The position numbers were made by a program, and so were the translations under genes. This document shows positions 10,752 through 20,570 of a DNA stretch of 64,000 nt, piece after piece. Origin of the DNA: Clavaria fumosa (Eukaryota; Basidiomycota; Agaricomycetes; Agaricales; Clavariaceae); contig OX637804.1 of NCBI GenBank assembly GCA_951802425.1, positions 1,860,001 to 1,924,000 on the forward strand. The letters are read 5' to 3'. The notes under the pieces were generated by a model. It ran no database searches. It saw only the letters and a list, made by a program, of their open reading frames with translations, and was not told the origin of the DNA. Each line of letters opens with the position of its first letter. The first letter of the stretch is position 1.

Positions 10752-13700
10752 CTAAGACTGGACGACGCTTGTCCTCGGAACAGGATCTCCGGTGTTGTGA
10801 GATACTTGTTGCTGGTTCTGTTCGCGGCCAGGTGAATGACCAACATTCTCTCGTTCTGCCATCAAAGCGATAGCCTCTTCTGCGCTTTCTACCATTTGCG
10901 TAAGACATTCTGAGATGCAATTGATCAGAAAAATATACATTCGCTCGCAAAGATACTCACTCTCAATACTAAGGGTGAAGAGCGTCTAAAATCACAACCA
11001 CATCGCCATTATTTAGTCTGTTCAACAGCTCAAAGCCACGGGAAGAGGGTAGAACTCACGTTCCGCGAGGCGTCATCATGCAGAATCGCCTGCTTCAACT
11101 TCTCACCAATCACCTCTCCCTCGGAGATCTCCTCCAAAAGTTTTTCAAGCCATTCAGGTACATTCTCCTTCTCGTGGTGGTGGAACATTCGATCCTGCAG
11201 GCTCGCGGGGCCGGACTTGCAGAAGTACTGCAAATGCTCTTGGAAGACCTTAGTCTGCTGTAACACCCTGTGCGGAAGTGCCTCGAGATACGTCTGAGTT
11301 CGGGGCTGCACGTCGTCCAAAACAGGATTGGGGGTGGAGCTCCGCGACAGTGGGGTCCGTGGGGAGCAGCCGGGGGAGGGCGACCATTCACGGATGGGGT
11401 CAGGGTGATGGTCTCGCAGCAGTGAGGTGACAGGGAGCCTGAACGATATCGCGCGCGTCATGGTGGACTCGTTGCCAAGCGTGTCATGCCTCGACATGGG
11501 CACCCCTAGTGGAGACGCGGCGCGACGGCTCGCGACGGCGTCTACCATAGCCATCGCCCGCATCCTGTACTTCTTCAGGCGTTTTGCGAGGGTCTGCGGC
11601 TGCACGATGGATTCGTAGCGCGTCCGGGAAGCTTCAGAAATGACTGGTGTCGGGACAGATATAGTCAGAAAATGGAACGGCCAGTGAGCGGGATGCATTT
11701 ACTAGATATCAACATAGTCATGGTGCCAACCCCAAGCAGGGCCCAAACAACGAAAACGCTGCGTCCAGCCGGGGTGATGGGAGCAAAGTCACCAAAGCCG
11801 ATGGTGGTGAAAGCCATGACACCTAAATAGCATCGAGACTGAGAAGACGCGGATTAAAAAGAAAGAGTGGCAATAATTACAAAAGTACAGGGCAGTCCCG
11901 TAGCTCCAACCTTCGGTTGCACTGAAAATTGCACTCCCAATCTGAGAAGAGCGACAGATAGGTCATGATCCAACAGTAAAACATGAGAAGAGACGAACCG
12001 TCCAGAAAACAAGGAACAGCCCCAAGGCAACTGATAAACTCGCATAGAAAGCCTTACTTTCCTCCCGATACACGTTGTCCCTGAACGTCTCGTACCCATG
12101 TGCCAGGTTTAAGGAGCTCCCGCTTAGGCGCGGGGGAGCCGTCAGAGCGAATTGCGGGATCGTGGATGCACCAGCGTAGACGGAGTGGACATCGCATACC
12201 TGCTGTCTCTCAGGTTGCGAGTCATCGGCAGTAGTATTGGTGGTCGACGGCTTGAGTGCTGAAGCGAGAGCAAAATGACTCAGCATGGCTATCATGCGAC
12301 CTAGCCTTGCGTGAGTGAGGTTGTTCGGCACGTCTGGGAAAGCAGTCACACCGCCTCCAGCCTGCTGGGCGTGTGCGCAGAGTGTGGGTCCACCGGAAGT
12401 CCCGCTCGCTGCCCTGTTGGCTTCACCGCCTCCGCGTCGGATACTGCTCTCAGTTCGCTTCCGGATACAGCGCCGCTTGTGTATGTCGTAGTCGGGCGGA
12501 AGTAGTTCCACGAGCGGCACACCAACTTCCATAGCCGCCGCCTCCAGCTGCGTGGGGGACAGCTCCTCCAAATTCAACCTCAGCCCACCTGAATGGGAGT
12601 GTAGGTGCTTCCCGTCCCCTGTCCAGCTTGCTTTCCTGAAGGCCGTCCTACCCAGTACCCTCGTCTTGTCAAGGAGTCCCCTAAAACCATTTCGGCCCTC
12701 GTTGTTCACCCATACAGGGAGACCCATGGACTTCAGCCTCCATTCAACAGCTTGCCGCCATTGTTCGACAACCTTTCTTCTTCTCCTCGCCTGCTGCCTC
12801 CTCTCGCGGACGGCCCTGATTCTCCTCCGATAAGCAACCTCCAACCCCTCTAGGACGCTCTCCCTCGTCATGCGGACCGCCAGACCGAGAAAGAGGATGC
12901 CTAAACATGCATAGATACATGTCCACACCTTGGCACCCGCTGAACGTGGCGTGATGTCACCGAAGCCGATCGTTTCGATGGTGACTACCGAGAAATACAG
13001 AGCGTCGATGAAGGACAGACGACTTATGAACGCGTTCGCGAGAGCGCCGATGGCGATGTAGCATAAAAGTGTGATGACGATTACGACCAAGGAACGCTGC
13101 TTGTGCGTGAGGCCGCTCCCTGTTATACCCAAGTCGTCAACAGAAATTTTAACCAGCGAAATGGATGTAAGAGGTCGAACGCACCAGACTTCTCAAAATT
13201 AGGAACGCTATAAAGGTCATATAGGAGAGTAATATTTGTAAACAAAGATGCGATGGTGGAGCAAACGGTCATCCAGTACGCTTGTCCGTACGTGAAACCA
13301 ACCTCGGAATTATGCATAAGCCCAAATACGATAATGGCTGTAATATTAATCACGTCTGTTTCATGAAATGGTGAGCGGTCTTCAGGGAGGAGAAAGGATG
13401 CGGAACCAACCATGCAGCGTCAAAAACGCGACGCTGATAATGGTCATTGTCTTCACCCTCTTCTCCAGGAATCTCAAGATCAGGAAGAACGCGGCGGCGA
13501 GTCCACTGGCCATGCTGACAGCTAAACCTAATTCCAAGATTGGGCTGTTGGGCTTTGTCTGGACGACAGAATTCGCCTCGGTACGGTTGTACCAATGTTC
13601 AGTGAGTCCAGGGATCTCGAGAACTATGGAAAAGGGGATGACAATGCCAGAAATGATTGGCGTGATACGATAGTTGGGAACAATGGATTCTAGGTCTGGG

Positions 13701-14134
13701 GAGGGAGGAAATATGAACAATTTGACCTTCGACCACCAACTGGTCGATAACTGCGGGCCCACAGATGAGTCAGAGGATGGTTGACGAGTACGACCACGAT
13801 CTCTTCGTCGTGACCGCTCATCTTCCAGTTCGCCGTCCGACTCGTCCGCGAAGTCGGTTGCGCGCCTCCAACGACGATTTCCGAGGTCGTCGCGATCGTG
13901 CTCGCTGGGGTCCAATTCAACGGTGCGGATGCCGAATCGCTCGTCATCGTCGTGAAATTCCTCCGTTTCTTCTTCGTCCTGGTTGTCTCGGCGCGAAGCA
14001 CCGATGCCCTCCTCGCCATCCGCGCCCACTGCGCCAATTTCAGAAGCCCGACGTGGTATGGCTTGTGCATTGGCCGAATCGGCACGCGACCTTTGACCGG
14101 AGAGCGCGACGGGAAGACTAAGTGCGAGAAACAT
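10752..14134 (-). CDS. TOK1: TOK1-like two-pore outward-rectifier potassium channel
   Basis: Plasma-membrane K+ channel of the fungal TOK class, with eight membrane segments and two pore loops. The ATG at 14134 starts MFLALSLPVAL. A long acidic/Arg-rich cytosolic stretch (about 13,790-14,050) precedes hydrophobic segments such as ISGIVIPFSIVLEI, LGLAVSMASGLAAAFFLIL and VVIVITLLCYIAIGALA. Pore 1 reads TIETIGFGDITP (around 12,960) and pore 2 reads TTIGFGDFAP (around 11,780), each followed by a membrane helix. A large charged linker of over 200 residues sits between pore 1 and the pore 2 helices. The final exons (11,040-11,698, then a short exon near 10,990, then 10,752-10,916) encode a cytosolic tail ending RTSVVQS. 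One intron donor is GTTCGT (11,998). Additional upstream exons cannot be excluded. Confidence 0.93.
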
Positions 14135-15561
14135 GTTTACCAAAGAGAATAATGTCTGGACAGTAAGTTCTTATGTGTTCTGAACGTGCACGTGTTCGGG
14201 AAACGCTCCAAAGGCCGCAGGTAAATGTGTTACACTTGATAATATGCATGGTCAGGCTCGATCGGCCACACTTCCGAACGGGATAAATAAGATGTACCGA
14301 GATCCGGGCCAGAATGAGAAGCGCGCGTCCCATTAGGATGTACTCCGGAAATATAGTTCAAGCTTATGGGGAATCGAGCAAGGAATAGCGACTGGATGAC
14401 GGTGATGCACCACAATAAATAAGATATGCGAAGCTACCGTCGGGTGGTATTCAAATGCGGTTCCAGGCCACAGAGAGATAGCCACGCGTACCTGAACCAG
14501 GCTGTGCTCCTTACCCGACCGTACCATGAGGGCCGAAGCAGTAAAACGGTCGCCCTAATGCAATAATGGAGTTATGGGGTTGTCTTGCTGTGCATGCTCC
14601 GCCAAGGCGTGGGCGTGGGAAGGGTAACAGCCGAGGGAGTCGCGTGACCGCTTTCGTAATCGACTTTTCTGAGAGCTGAGAGAATGGAGGAGCGCGTCGG
14701 TTGCTGTGAGCCTCATTGTGTGTGTGGATTGTAGCTGGTTCAGCTGGTGGGAGGCGCACGGTCGACAAAGTCTGTCTATCACAGGTTGATAGGGTCTAGG
14801 GCGACGACTTGTATACAGTTGCCGCTCATTTTACGCCAGACCTGTCGTGAGCCCTGCAGGGGCGAGCGCCCCTCACTAAATCCGAAGGAATTTTGCGTAT
14901 CGGCGCCTCATGACTTCTGAAAGCAACAGCAACACCCCCCAGAAACTTTGTAACGCGCATCGTGCCGGCGGGTTCGCGCCGGTACGGACCCGAGGGCGTG
15001 GGCGCAAGAAGCGCCAAGTAGGTGGAGAAAGACCATGCTTTCAGGGGTGATAAAGCGTGTTGCACGCGTGGTAAGAAACTCTTTGACCCTTCGTGGAGGA
15101 TTGAAAAAGTTTCAAGCAAGCTACAAATGCGATCCTTTGAGCGTTCTCTCATAGTGGCACGTGACTTGAAATCAAAGCGTTGTGGAGCACATTAATTCGA
15201 TCTCGCGTATACGACAACCACAACAGCTTCAACGGTTGAGATCGTTGAGAGTTTATGGGCGGAACGAAGGTGTTGTAGGGCTGTGCCCGCACTTTACATG
15301 TCGAATGAAAAAAACTAATGTCTGGATATCACCGAACGGAGAAAGTTATCGATCCCTTCTCAACAGCACGAATGCCGCACATCAGCGGCGTTGGCGTGAA
15401 AAGTTTCAAACATATTTTTCGCTCGCAATCGGCCTTGCAGTGAAGATGAATGGCATGGCCGGTGTCGGTTGTATAACTCCATTTGAGCTAATATCTTTCA
15501 TTTGGTGTCTTCCTGAGGTCTTGAAGTGAAATAACACTCGGAAGGCCGTTCGTTCCCTCAA
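14135..15561. other. Long intergenic region with no supported gene
   Basis: This 1.4 kb lies upstream of the K+ channel and downstream of the small-heat-shock-domain gene. All open frames are short and show no recognisable motif. It contains one CACGTG hexamer (15158-15163). It probably includes the channel promoter; an extra 5' exon of the channel could hide here. Confidence 0.5.
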
Positions 15562-16683
15562 TCACACCTTCGTGACCTTGATCTCTTGCAACCGACGATC
15601 ACTTTCATCCACTCTGCACTTGCAAGCGATACGCAAAAACAAGAGACCGTCCAACAAATGCGCCTTCACATCTTCGACCTGTATTTGTGTAATGAGCACC
15701 CGCCTCTGGAAGCAACGACGATCAGTACGAACGGTGGTACCGGGCGGAACGGCCATCGCCCTGATAAATTCCCCATACTTCCGCTCCCGGATGATCGTGC
15801 ATCCGTCATCGATGGCGCTTCCTATCTCCTGCTCCTTTTCCTCGCCCAACGTCATCCATCGTTCCCACACCTTTCCTCGTACGACGATCTGCCGCACGCC
15901 GTTCCACGCGCACGTGGACAGCGTGATGCTCAGATCCTCCGTTCGCACGCCCGGGAGCTCTACTTGCGCGGCAAGGGCCATAGTTCGTGGGTGGAAACGT
16001 GTGTCTGCGCGCGGAATGTACCGCGGTAGTTGTGGGGCTGCTTGCCGCGATGGTTGACCCTGCAAGGGCAGCGCGGCCGAAAAATCCGTCACCGTGACTG
16101 GACTTGTCGGCCGTGAAGGTGTTACAGCGAGTGCGGGGCTAGGAACAGAGGAATTAGAAGTGTTTCAACATGAAAAACATGCAGATTCATCGTGACATGC
16201 AAGAGAAACAAACCTTGTAGGGTTGGCACCGACGACTGCAGGCTCAGGTTGGGTAGAAGCCATAGGCGCGACCGAAGACTCAGCCTCACGCTGCGGCTTT
16301 AGTACGCTGCGTTTTCGCACGGCGCTGCCTACCTCATCACTTGCGACAGAGGTCTGGACTCGGTAAGGGTGGTACGCTCTCACGTTCCTGCTATCGAGGC
16401 GGAACTTGCCCTTCCTCGAACTGCCGGGGATACTTGAATCATAGGTCGTCCCGGTTGAGCTCGGAACTGCACGCGTGGAAGAGTTCACAATCGATGGAGA
16501 CGCTTGTTGCCGATGTTCCAATCGTGTGTTCGCATGACTGAGTGGGTTCTGAATCCCATCATCGCTCACAACCCCGGACAATGATTCGTCTGTGCTCGTA
16601 TTAACCTTCCTAGACGCAGAGCGAGATGGGACTGTGAGGTGCACAGGAAAAGGCATGATGGCAAAGCGTTCTACTCTTCTCAT
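15562..16683 (-). CDS. Alpha-crystallin/Hsp20-domain protein with long disordered N-terminus
   Basis: Likely a small heat-shock-type chaperone or a protein using that fold. The C-terminal half has the alpha-crystallin pattern: LAAQVELPGVRTEDLSITLS, then IVVRGKVWER, then ERKYGEFIRAMAVPPGTT, then VEDVKAHLLDGLLFLRI. The last two blocks are joined only if a 54-nt, in-frame intron (15679-15732; GTTCGT donor, ACAG acceptor) is removed; otherwise an 18-residue insertion disrupts the fold. A second intron lies near 16,140-16,210 (donor GTTTGT). The N-terminal 170 residues are Ser/Thr/Arg-rich and disordered. Translation may start at 16683 or at the internal Met at 16656 (MPFPVHLTVPSRSAS). No classical IxI tail motif is evident. 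Confidence 0.78.
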
Positions 16684-16812
16684 CACTATAAGTACCTGAT
16701 GCTTGATGACTCAAATCGTTACAGGATTCCCACGTTACGTCACCATGATGATCACGTGAAGTCGATGCGCTTACCACGTGATCGGCCGTGATCACCTTGC
16801 TCGTTGAATGCC
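16684..16812. promoter_or_regulatory. Bidirectional promoter with two CACGTG boxes
   Basis: Only 129 bp separate the start codons of the Hsp20-domain gene (-) and URA5 (+). It contains CACGTG at 16753-16758 (as ATCACGTGA) and at 16775-16780 (as CCACGTGATC). CACGTG is the bHLH E-box core (Cbf1/USF-type in other fungi). Use by both genes is inference. Confidence 0.6.
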
Positions 16813-17560
16813 ATGTCGATCGATGTAGTTGAAGAATGCAGAACACAGATTATAGAACAAGCGATGCAAGTGGGAGCGCTCAAATTTGGGCAGTTCACCC
16901 TTAAATCAGGCCGGTATGTTTAACGGACCCGACATCTCATTAGGTGTCGTCTAACAAACCTTCACCAGGGTTTCCCCATACTTTTTCAATGCAGGGCTTC
17001 TTTCCACAGGCCCGCTCTTGGCAACGGTGGCAAAGGCCTACGCGGCCACAATTATGACAGCGCAAAACGTCTCACCCCCCTTCCCGGCCTTCGACGTGTT
17101 ATTCGGACCACCCTATAAGGCTATCCCATTAGCAGCGTGCACGGCCCTCGTGCTAGCGACCACCCACGCGCTCCCAGTCGGATTTGCCTACCACAGAAAA
17201 GAGCTGAAGGACCATGGCGAAGGCGGCTCGCTCGTTGGCGCTCCCGTTCGCGGCAAGCGTGTCGTGGTGCTAGACGACGTCATGACGAGCGGCACGGCCG
17301 TGCGCGACGCGATGGACAGAATAAAGAAGGAAGGGGGTATCGTGGTCGGCGTGATGCAATTGTTGGACCGTGAGGAAGTAGGTTTGGATGGGAAAGGGAG
17401 TACAGTGAGAGAGATCGAGGAACTGATAGGCGGAAAGGGCACAGTGCGGAGCATTTTGCGTATGAGAGACTTATCGAAATGGCTAGAACACAAGGGAAAG
17501 ATGGAGGAATTGGCGTTGATGAAGAGCTATTGGGAGAGATATGGAATCGAGCAGCAATAA
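16813..17560 (+). CDS. URA5: Orotate phosphoribosyltransferase
   Basis: Makes orotidine 5'-monophosphate from orotate and PRPP in de novo pyrimidine synthesis; cytosolic. Exons 16813-16913 and 16969-17560 join in phase 2 to give 230 residues, the normal length for fungal OPRTase. The N-terminus reads ALKFGQFTLKSGR and continues across the intron as VSPYFFNAG. The substrate loop region (FDVLFGPPYKAIPLA; YHRKELKDHGEGGSLVG) and the PRPP-binding motif VVVLDDVMTSGTAVRDAM are intact. The start at MSIDVVEE is supported by the typical family N-terminus. It shares a short divergent promoter with the Hsp20-domain gene and converges on the derlin gene 77 bp downstream. Confidence 0.97.
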
Positions 17561-17637
17561 TCAGACCTCAGTTTATGGAGCCTATGTAATAGTAATGTTT
17601 CTGGTGAGCAAAAACGTATTTCTTCTGTCCTCACCCC

Positions 17638-18682
17638 TCAGCCAAGCCTATGACCTCTTCCCCAAGCATGACCGCTTGTTGAGCCACCCGCCCTCGACGG
17701 TATCACGTGTACACCTCCTAAAGGACCAGCAGTCACAGGCCCATCGGCTACGAACATCTTCACCCAGCTTGGTGCTTTCAGACTCCTCCCATGCCGGACC
17801 CTCAGCCACCAACCCCACCCAACGAGAACGCCGACAATCGCCTCTGCGGCTGCCTGTCGTCCGCCCATAACCAGGTCGATTACGACCATAGCGTAGGGAA
17901 GATATTCGAGCGGAAATGTAATTAAACCCATCATCGAGGTTTGTGCGCCTGGGGGAGATAGTTTCGAGTGCAGCGTGAGGAGCGAAAGAAGAAGCGGTCG
18001 TTGGTGTATGTATGATCTGAGCGGCGTACAGAGGCCCTGTGTTGGAGTAGCCAGGACACAAATCTCATAATACAGTTGGCAAAAAGTGAACAATTGCGTA
18101 CGAGAATGGCACCACAAGCAAGGAATGTTTGCCAAGCGTAGTCAGGCGAACGACCGGCGTAGTATGTGGTCTCGACTTCCCCTGAACTTCGGCTGATTTT
18201 TCACCCGTCCCAGTGATCAGTTTGAGTGGTGGGTGTGACGGTTGGGATGCACGTACTAGAGCATCAGAAAATCGAACAGAAACCCTATTCCGCTGCCTGT
18301 AGACCTCATGAGGATCAGCTCTAAACCAGGAAGAGTATCGTTGACGTGTACATCGCGGTGATTGTTACTCACTTCCAAGGAAGAAACTTGTGAAAGGCCT
18401 CCAAATCTGAATAGTTGGCGATACAAAATTCTTACCCGTTGCACAACATCATATGAACATGAGCAGACGCACTTCCAACATAGACACCTCTCGCACCCAA
18501 ACGTGAAGGACACGGGTGGGTGGCACCAACTCCATCATGACAGGCAACGAGACTGCGAGCGTTGACCCACACAGAAACCTGCTCGAGTTGTCAACCTCAG
18601 CAAGATGCACGAGAGACTGCCGCACGAACCTCGTCACTGGTGGAATTTTCTTCAGCTCTGCGACGAAGCTAGACATAGCCAT
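17638..18682 (-). CDS. Derlin (Der1-like ER-associated degradation protein)
   Basis: Rhomboid-like pseudoprotease of the ER membrane, part of the retrotranslocation machinery of ERAD. The first exon begins MAMSSFVAELKKIPPVTR; a 51-nt intron (18579-18629, donor GTTCGT) leads to STLAVSLPVMMELVPPTRV. Then come TGSGIGFLFDFLML (with the family GxxF-type region), SPDYAWQTFLACGAIL, then RPLLLSLLTLHS and the hallmark SPPGAQTSMMGLITFPLEYLPY. The tail GGVHVIPSRAGG and WGRGHRLG matches the usual basidiomycete derlin terminus. At least four introns are needed; the middle exon ends (18,060-18,400) are approximate. No catalytic Ser/His dyad is expected in derlins. Confidence 0.9.
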
Positions 18683-18807
18683 GGGTGTTTCAGCGTCAAG
18701 CGCGATTGCGACGGTGGATTCAATTAAATCGGTTGGTGGGACAAACTGAGGAGGATTATGTCACTGACTTGGCATGTGATCACTGGAACTAAGTACATGC
18801 TGGACCA

Positions 18808-20001
18808 CTATAGACAATTGATATCTTTCATAAATTCTTCCCTCTTCCATATTTGTGCAACAGTCTGTCCAGGAACCCACTCAGCATCCATGCTGCTCAA
18901 AAATGTGCATGAATTTACAAAAGCAACCAGCCACTCAATTTCCTTCTCGCTGAGGGGGACAACACCTCGTCGGTGGTTGTGAGGTGAGATTTCGCGGCTC
19001 GGAAACCTAAAGATAGCGTGCTGGACATCATGTTCTGACCAGTATTCGCTTACCGAATAAGGTGTGTACATCGTGCGGATGATAATAGGGGGCGGGTCTT
19101 TGCAGGAGGGAGGGAAGGACATTGTGTGTACATAGGCTAGGCCAGCGATTGCTGTGGCAATGTCTTGCGCGACAGCAGCGGGGTAAGGGTAGTCACAGGG
19201 TTGTTTTTGTGTTCCCTCACCCTGTCGGTTTGGGCGAATAATTCCAGGGGGCGGAAACCGTTCCACGACCTTGAGGAACAATCTCAAGAACCTATCGTAC
19301 GGAACGATGGGTATTGGATAAGCCAAATGGGAGAGACTCCAAGTCTGTCCCACGATCCGGTTCCGAACAATATTTTGGGCTTTTCGACGCAGCTGCGCAA
19401 CGATGCGTGCGCTGTTACGTCGGCATTCTTGGGAGGGATCTGTGGACCACTTGAGCATATGCGCATGGGTTTCCATGAGATCGGCTAGACGCATGAGCTG
19501 AGATGCCTTGATGCTACATAGAGCGCATTGGGCATCCCGCAGCGCAGACCAGCGGGCGAGGAGCAGAGAGAATGGGGATTCCGTGTTTGCAGGGGATGTA
19601 AATTCGGTGGGGAGGGGTGTTCGTTGTGCCACATTGGAGAGAGCATAAGCGATTGCTCTATGGAGTTGAGCGACAAGGTGGGAAATGGACGGGGCGGCTT
19701 TCCAGGTCGAAGGATTCAATTGCAAACAATCCGCTGAGGGGACATACGCAAATGACTTGCGATGCGAGAGATGAGCGATGACATCATTATAGAGCTTGAA
19801 ATACGACTTGGCTTTGGCCAACCGAACCGACGAAGAGAAGAGTCGTCCGTAATGCTTGTGAGACAAGATGCAGTTGTCCAGATGGGCAACATCATGTATA
19901 GCGATGCAAAGAATCTGTAGCACGGATAAATCATTGAAAATGTGGTGAATGAGTTCTACGGGAAGGCAGGCCAGGTGGCGAACAGGCAATGGCCCTGGCA
20001 T
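18808..20001 (-). CDS. F-box-like domain protein, single exon
   Basis: Uninterrupted 397-codon frame. Residues about 6-45 (VRHLACLPVELIHHIFNDLSVLQILCIA) match the F-box pattern LPxELxxxIFxxL, suggesting a substrate receptor of an SCF ubiquitin ligase; the target is unknown. The rest has no repeats I recognise (no LRR or WD40), but is rich in Trp, Pro and aromatic residues as in many basidiomycete F-box proteins. No introns are needed. It lies upstream of the derlin gene on the same strand with 125 bp between them. Confidence 0.72.
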   Translation of the reverse strand: MPGPLPVRHLACLPVELIHHIFNDLSVLQILCIAIHDVAHLDNCILSHKHYGRLFSSSVRLAKAKSYFKLYNDVIAHLSHRKSFAYVPSADCLQLNPSTWKAAPSISHLVAQLHRAIAYALSNVAQRTPLPTEFTSPANTESPFSLLLARWSALRDAQCALCSIKASQLMRLADLMETHAHMLKWSTDPSQECRRNSARIVAQLRRKAQNIVRNRIVGQTWSLSHLAYPIPIVPYDRFLRLFLKVVERFPPPGIIRPNRQGEGTQKQPCDYPYPAAVAQDIATAIAGLAYVHTMSFPPSCKDPPPIIIRTMYTPYSVSEYWSEHDVQHAIFRFPSREISPHNHRRGVVPLSEKEIEWLVAFVNSCTFLSSMDAEWVPGQTVAQIWKREEFMKDINCL

Positions 20002-20570
20002 ATTTGAAGAGGGGCTGCAAGGGGTTTTGTTCTGAACCGACGATGGTACGAGTGATTGCTGAGCAGATTGCTGCGCGACAGGCCGTCATTTGAACAAGAG
20101 ACTGAAAAAAACAGGAAACAAGACGGACCAAATGCATTGACATGGAGGCCGATTCTAGCCTGGAAATAGAGAGGACGGCAGCTTGACTTTTGACTATCCT
20201 CTTTTTGGCCTTGGACTCCGATAATTTGTCAAGCCCAACGCGCGTCACGGTGAAGAGTGTGGGAACGGAGAGTGTACGACTATGACGAGGTTGTCATTCC
20301 TAGATGAAGCGGGCTGATGCGACAGACTACATTGGACCAAGAGAAGGGGGAAGTACTTGAGGAACGAGTTTGAAACAAGTGAGCTTGTACTCATTCATGG
20401 CTTTCCGCCACCACAGCGGTATTCCATTGGTATCGGATATACAAAGAGGAGGGTGCAAGAACCCTTCCTTATAAGCAAGAAGTTGTTCAGCAGAGCGCTG
20501 CGATCCCAACAGCAAAAAAACTGGTAGAGGAAGCGGAAGGATACAAGGAAACGGCGCGCTGCCATAGCCA

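Noticed and set aside
14511..14768. Minus-strand frames upstream of the K+ channel
   Set aside because: Short, overlapping each other in different frames and without recognisable sequence; not supported as exons.
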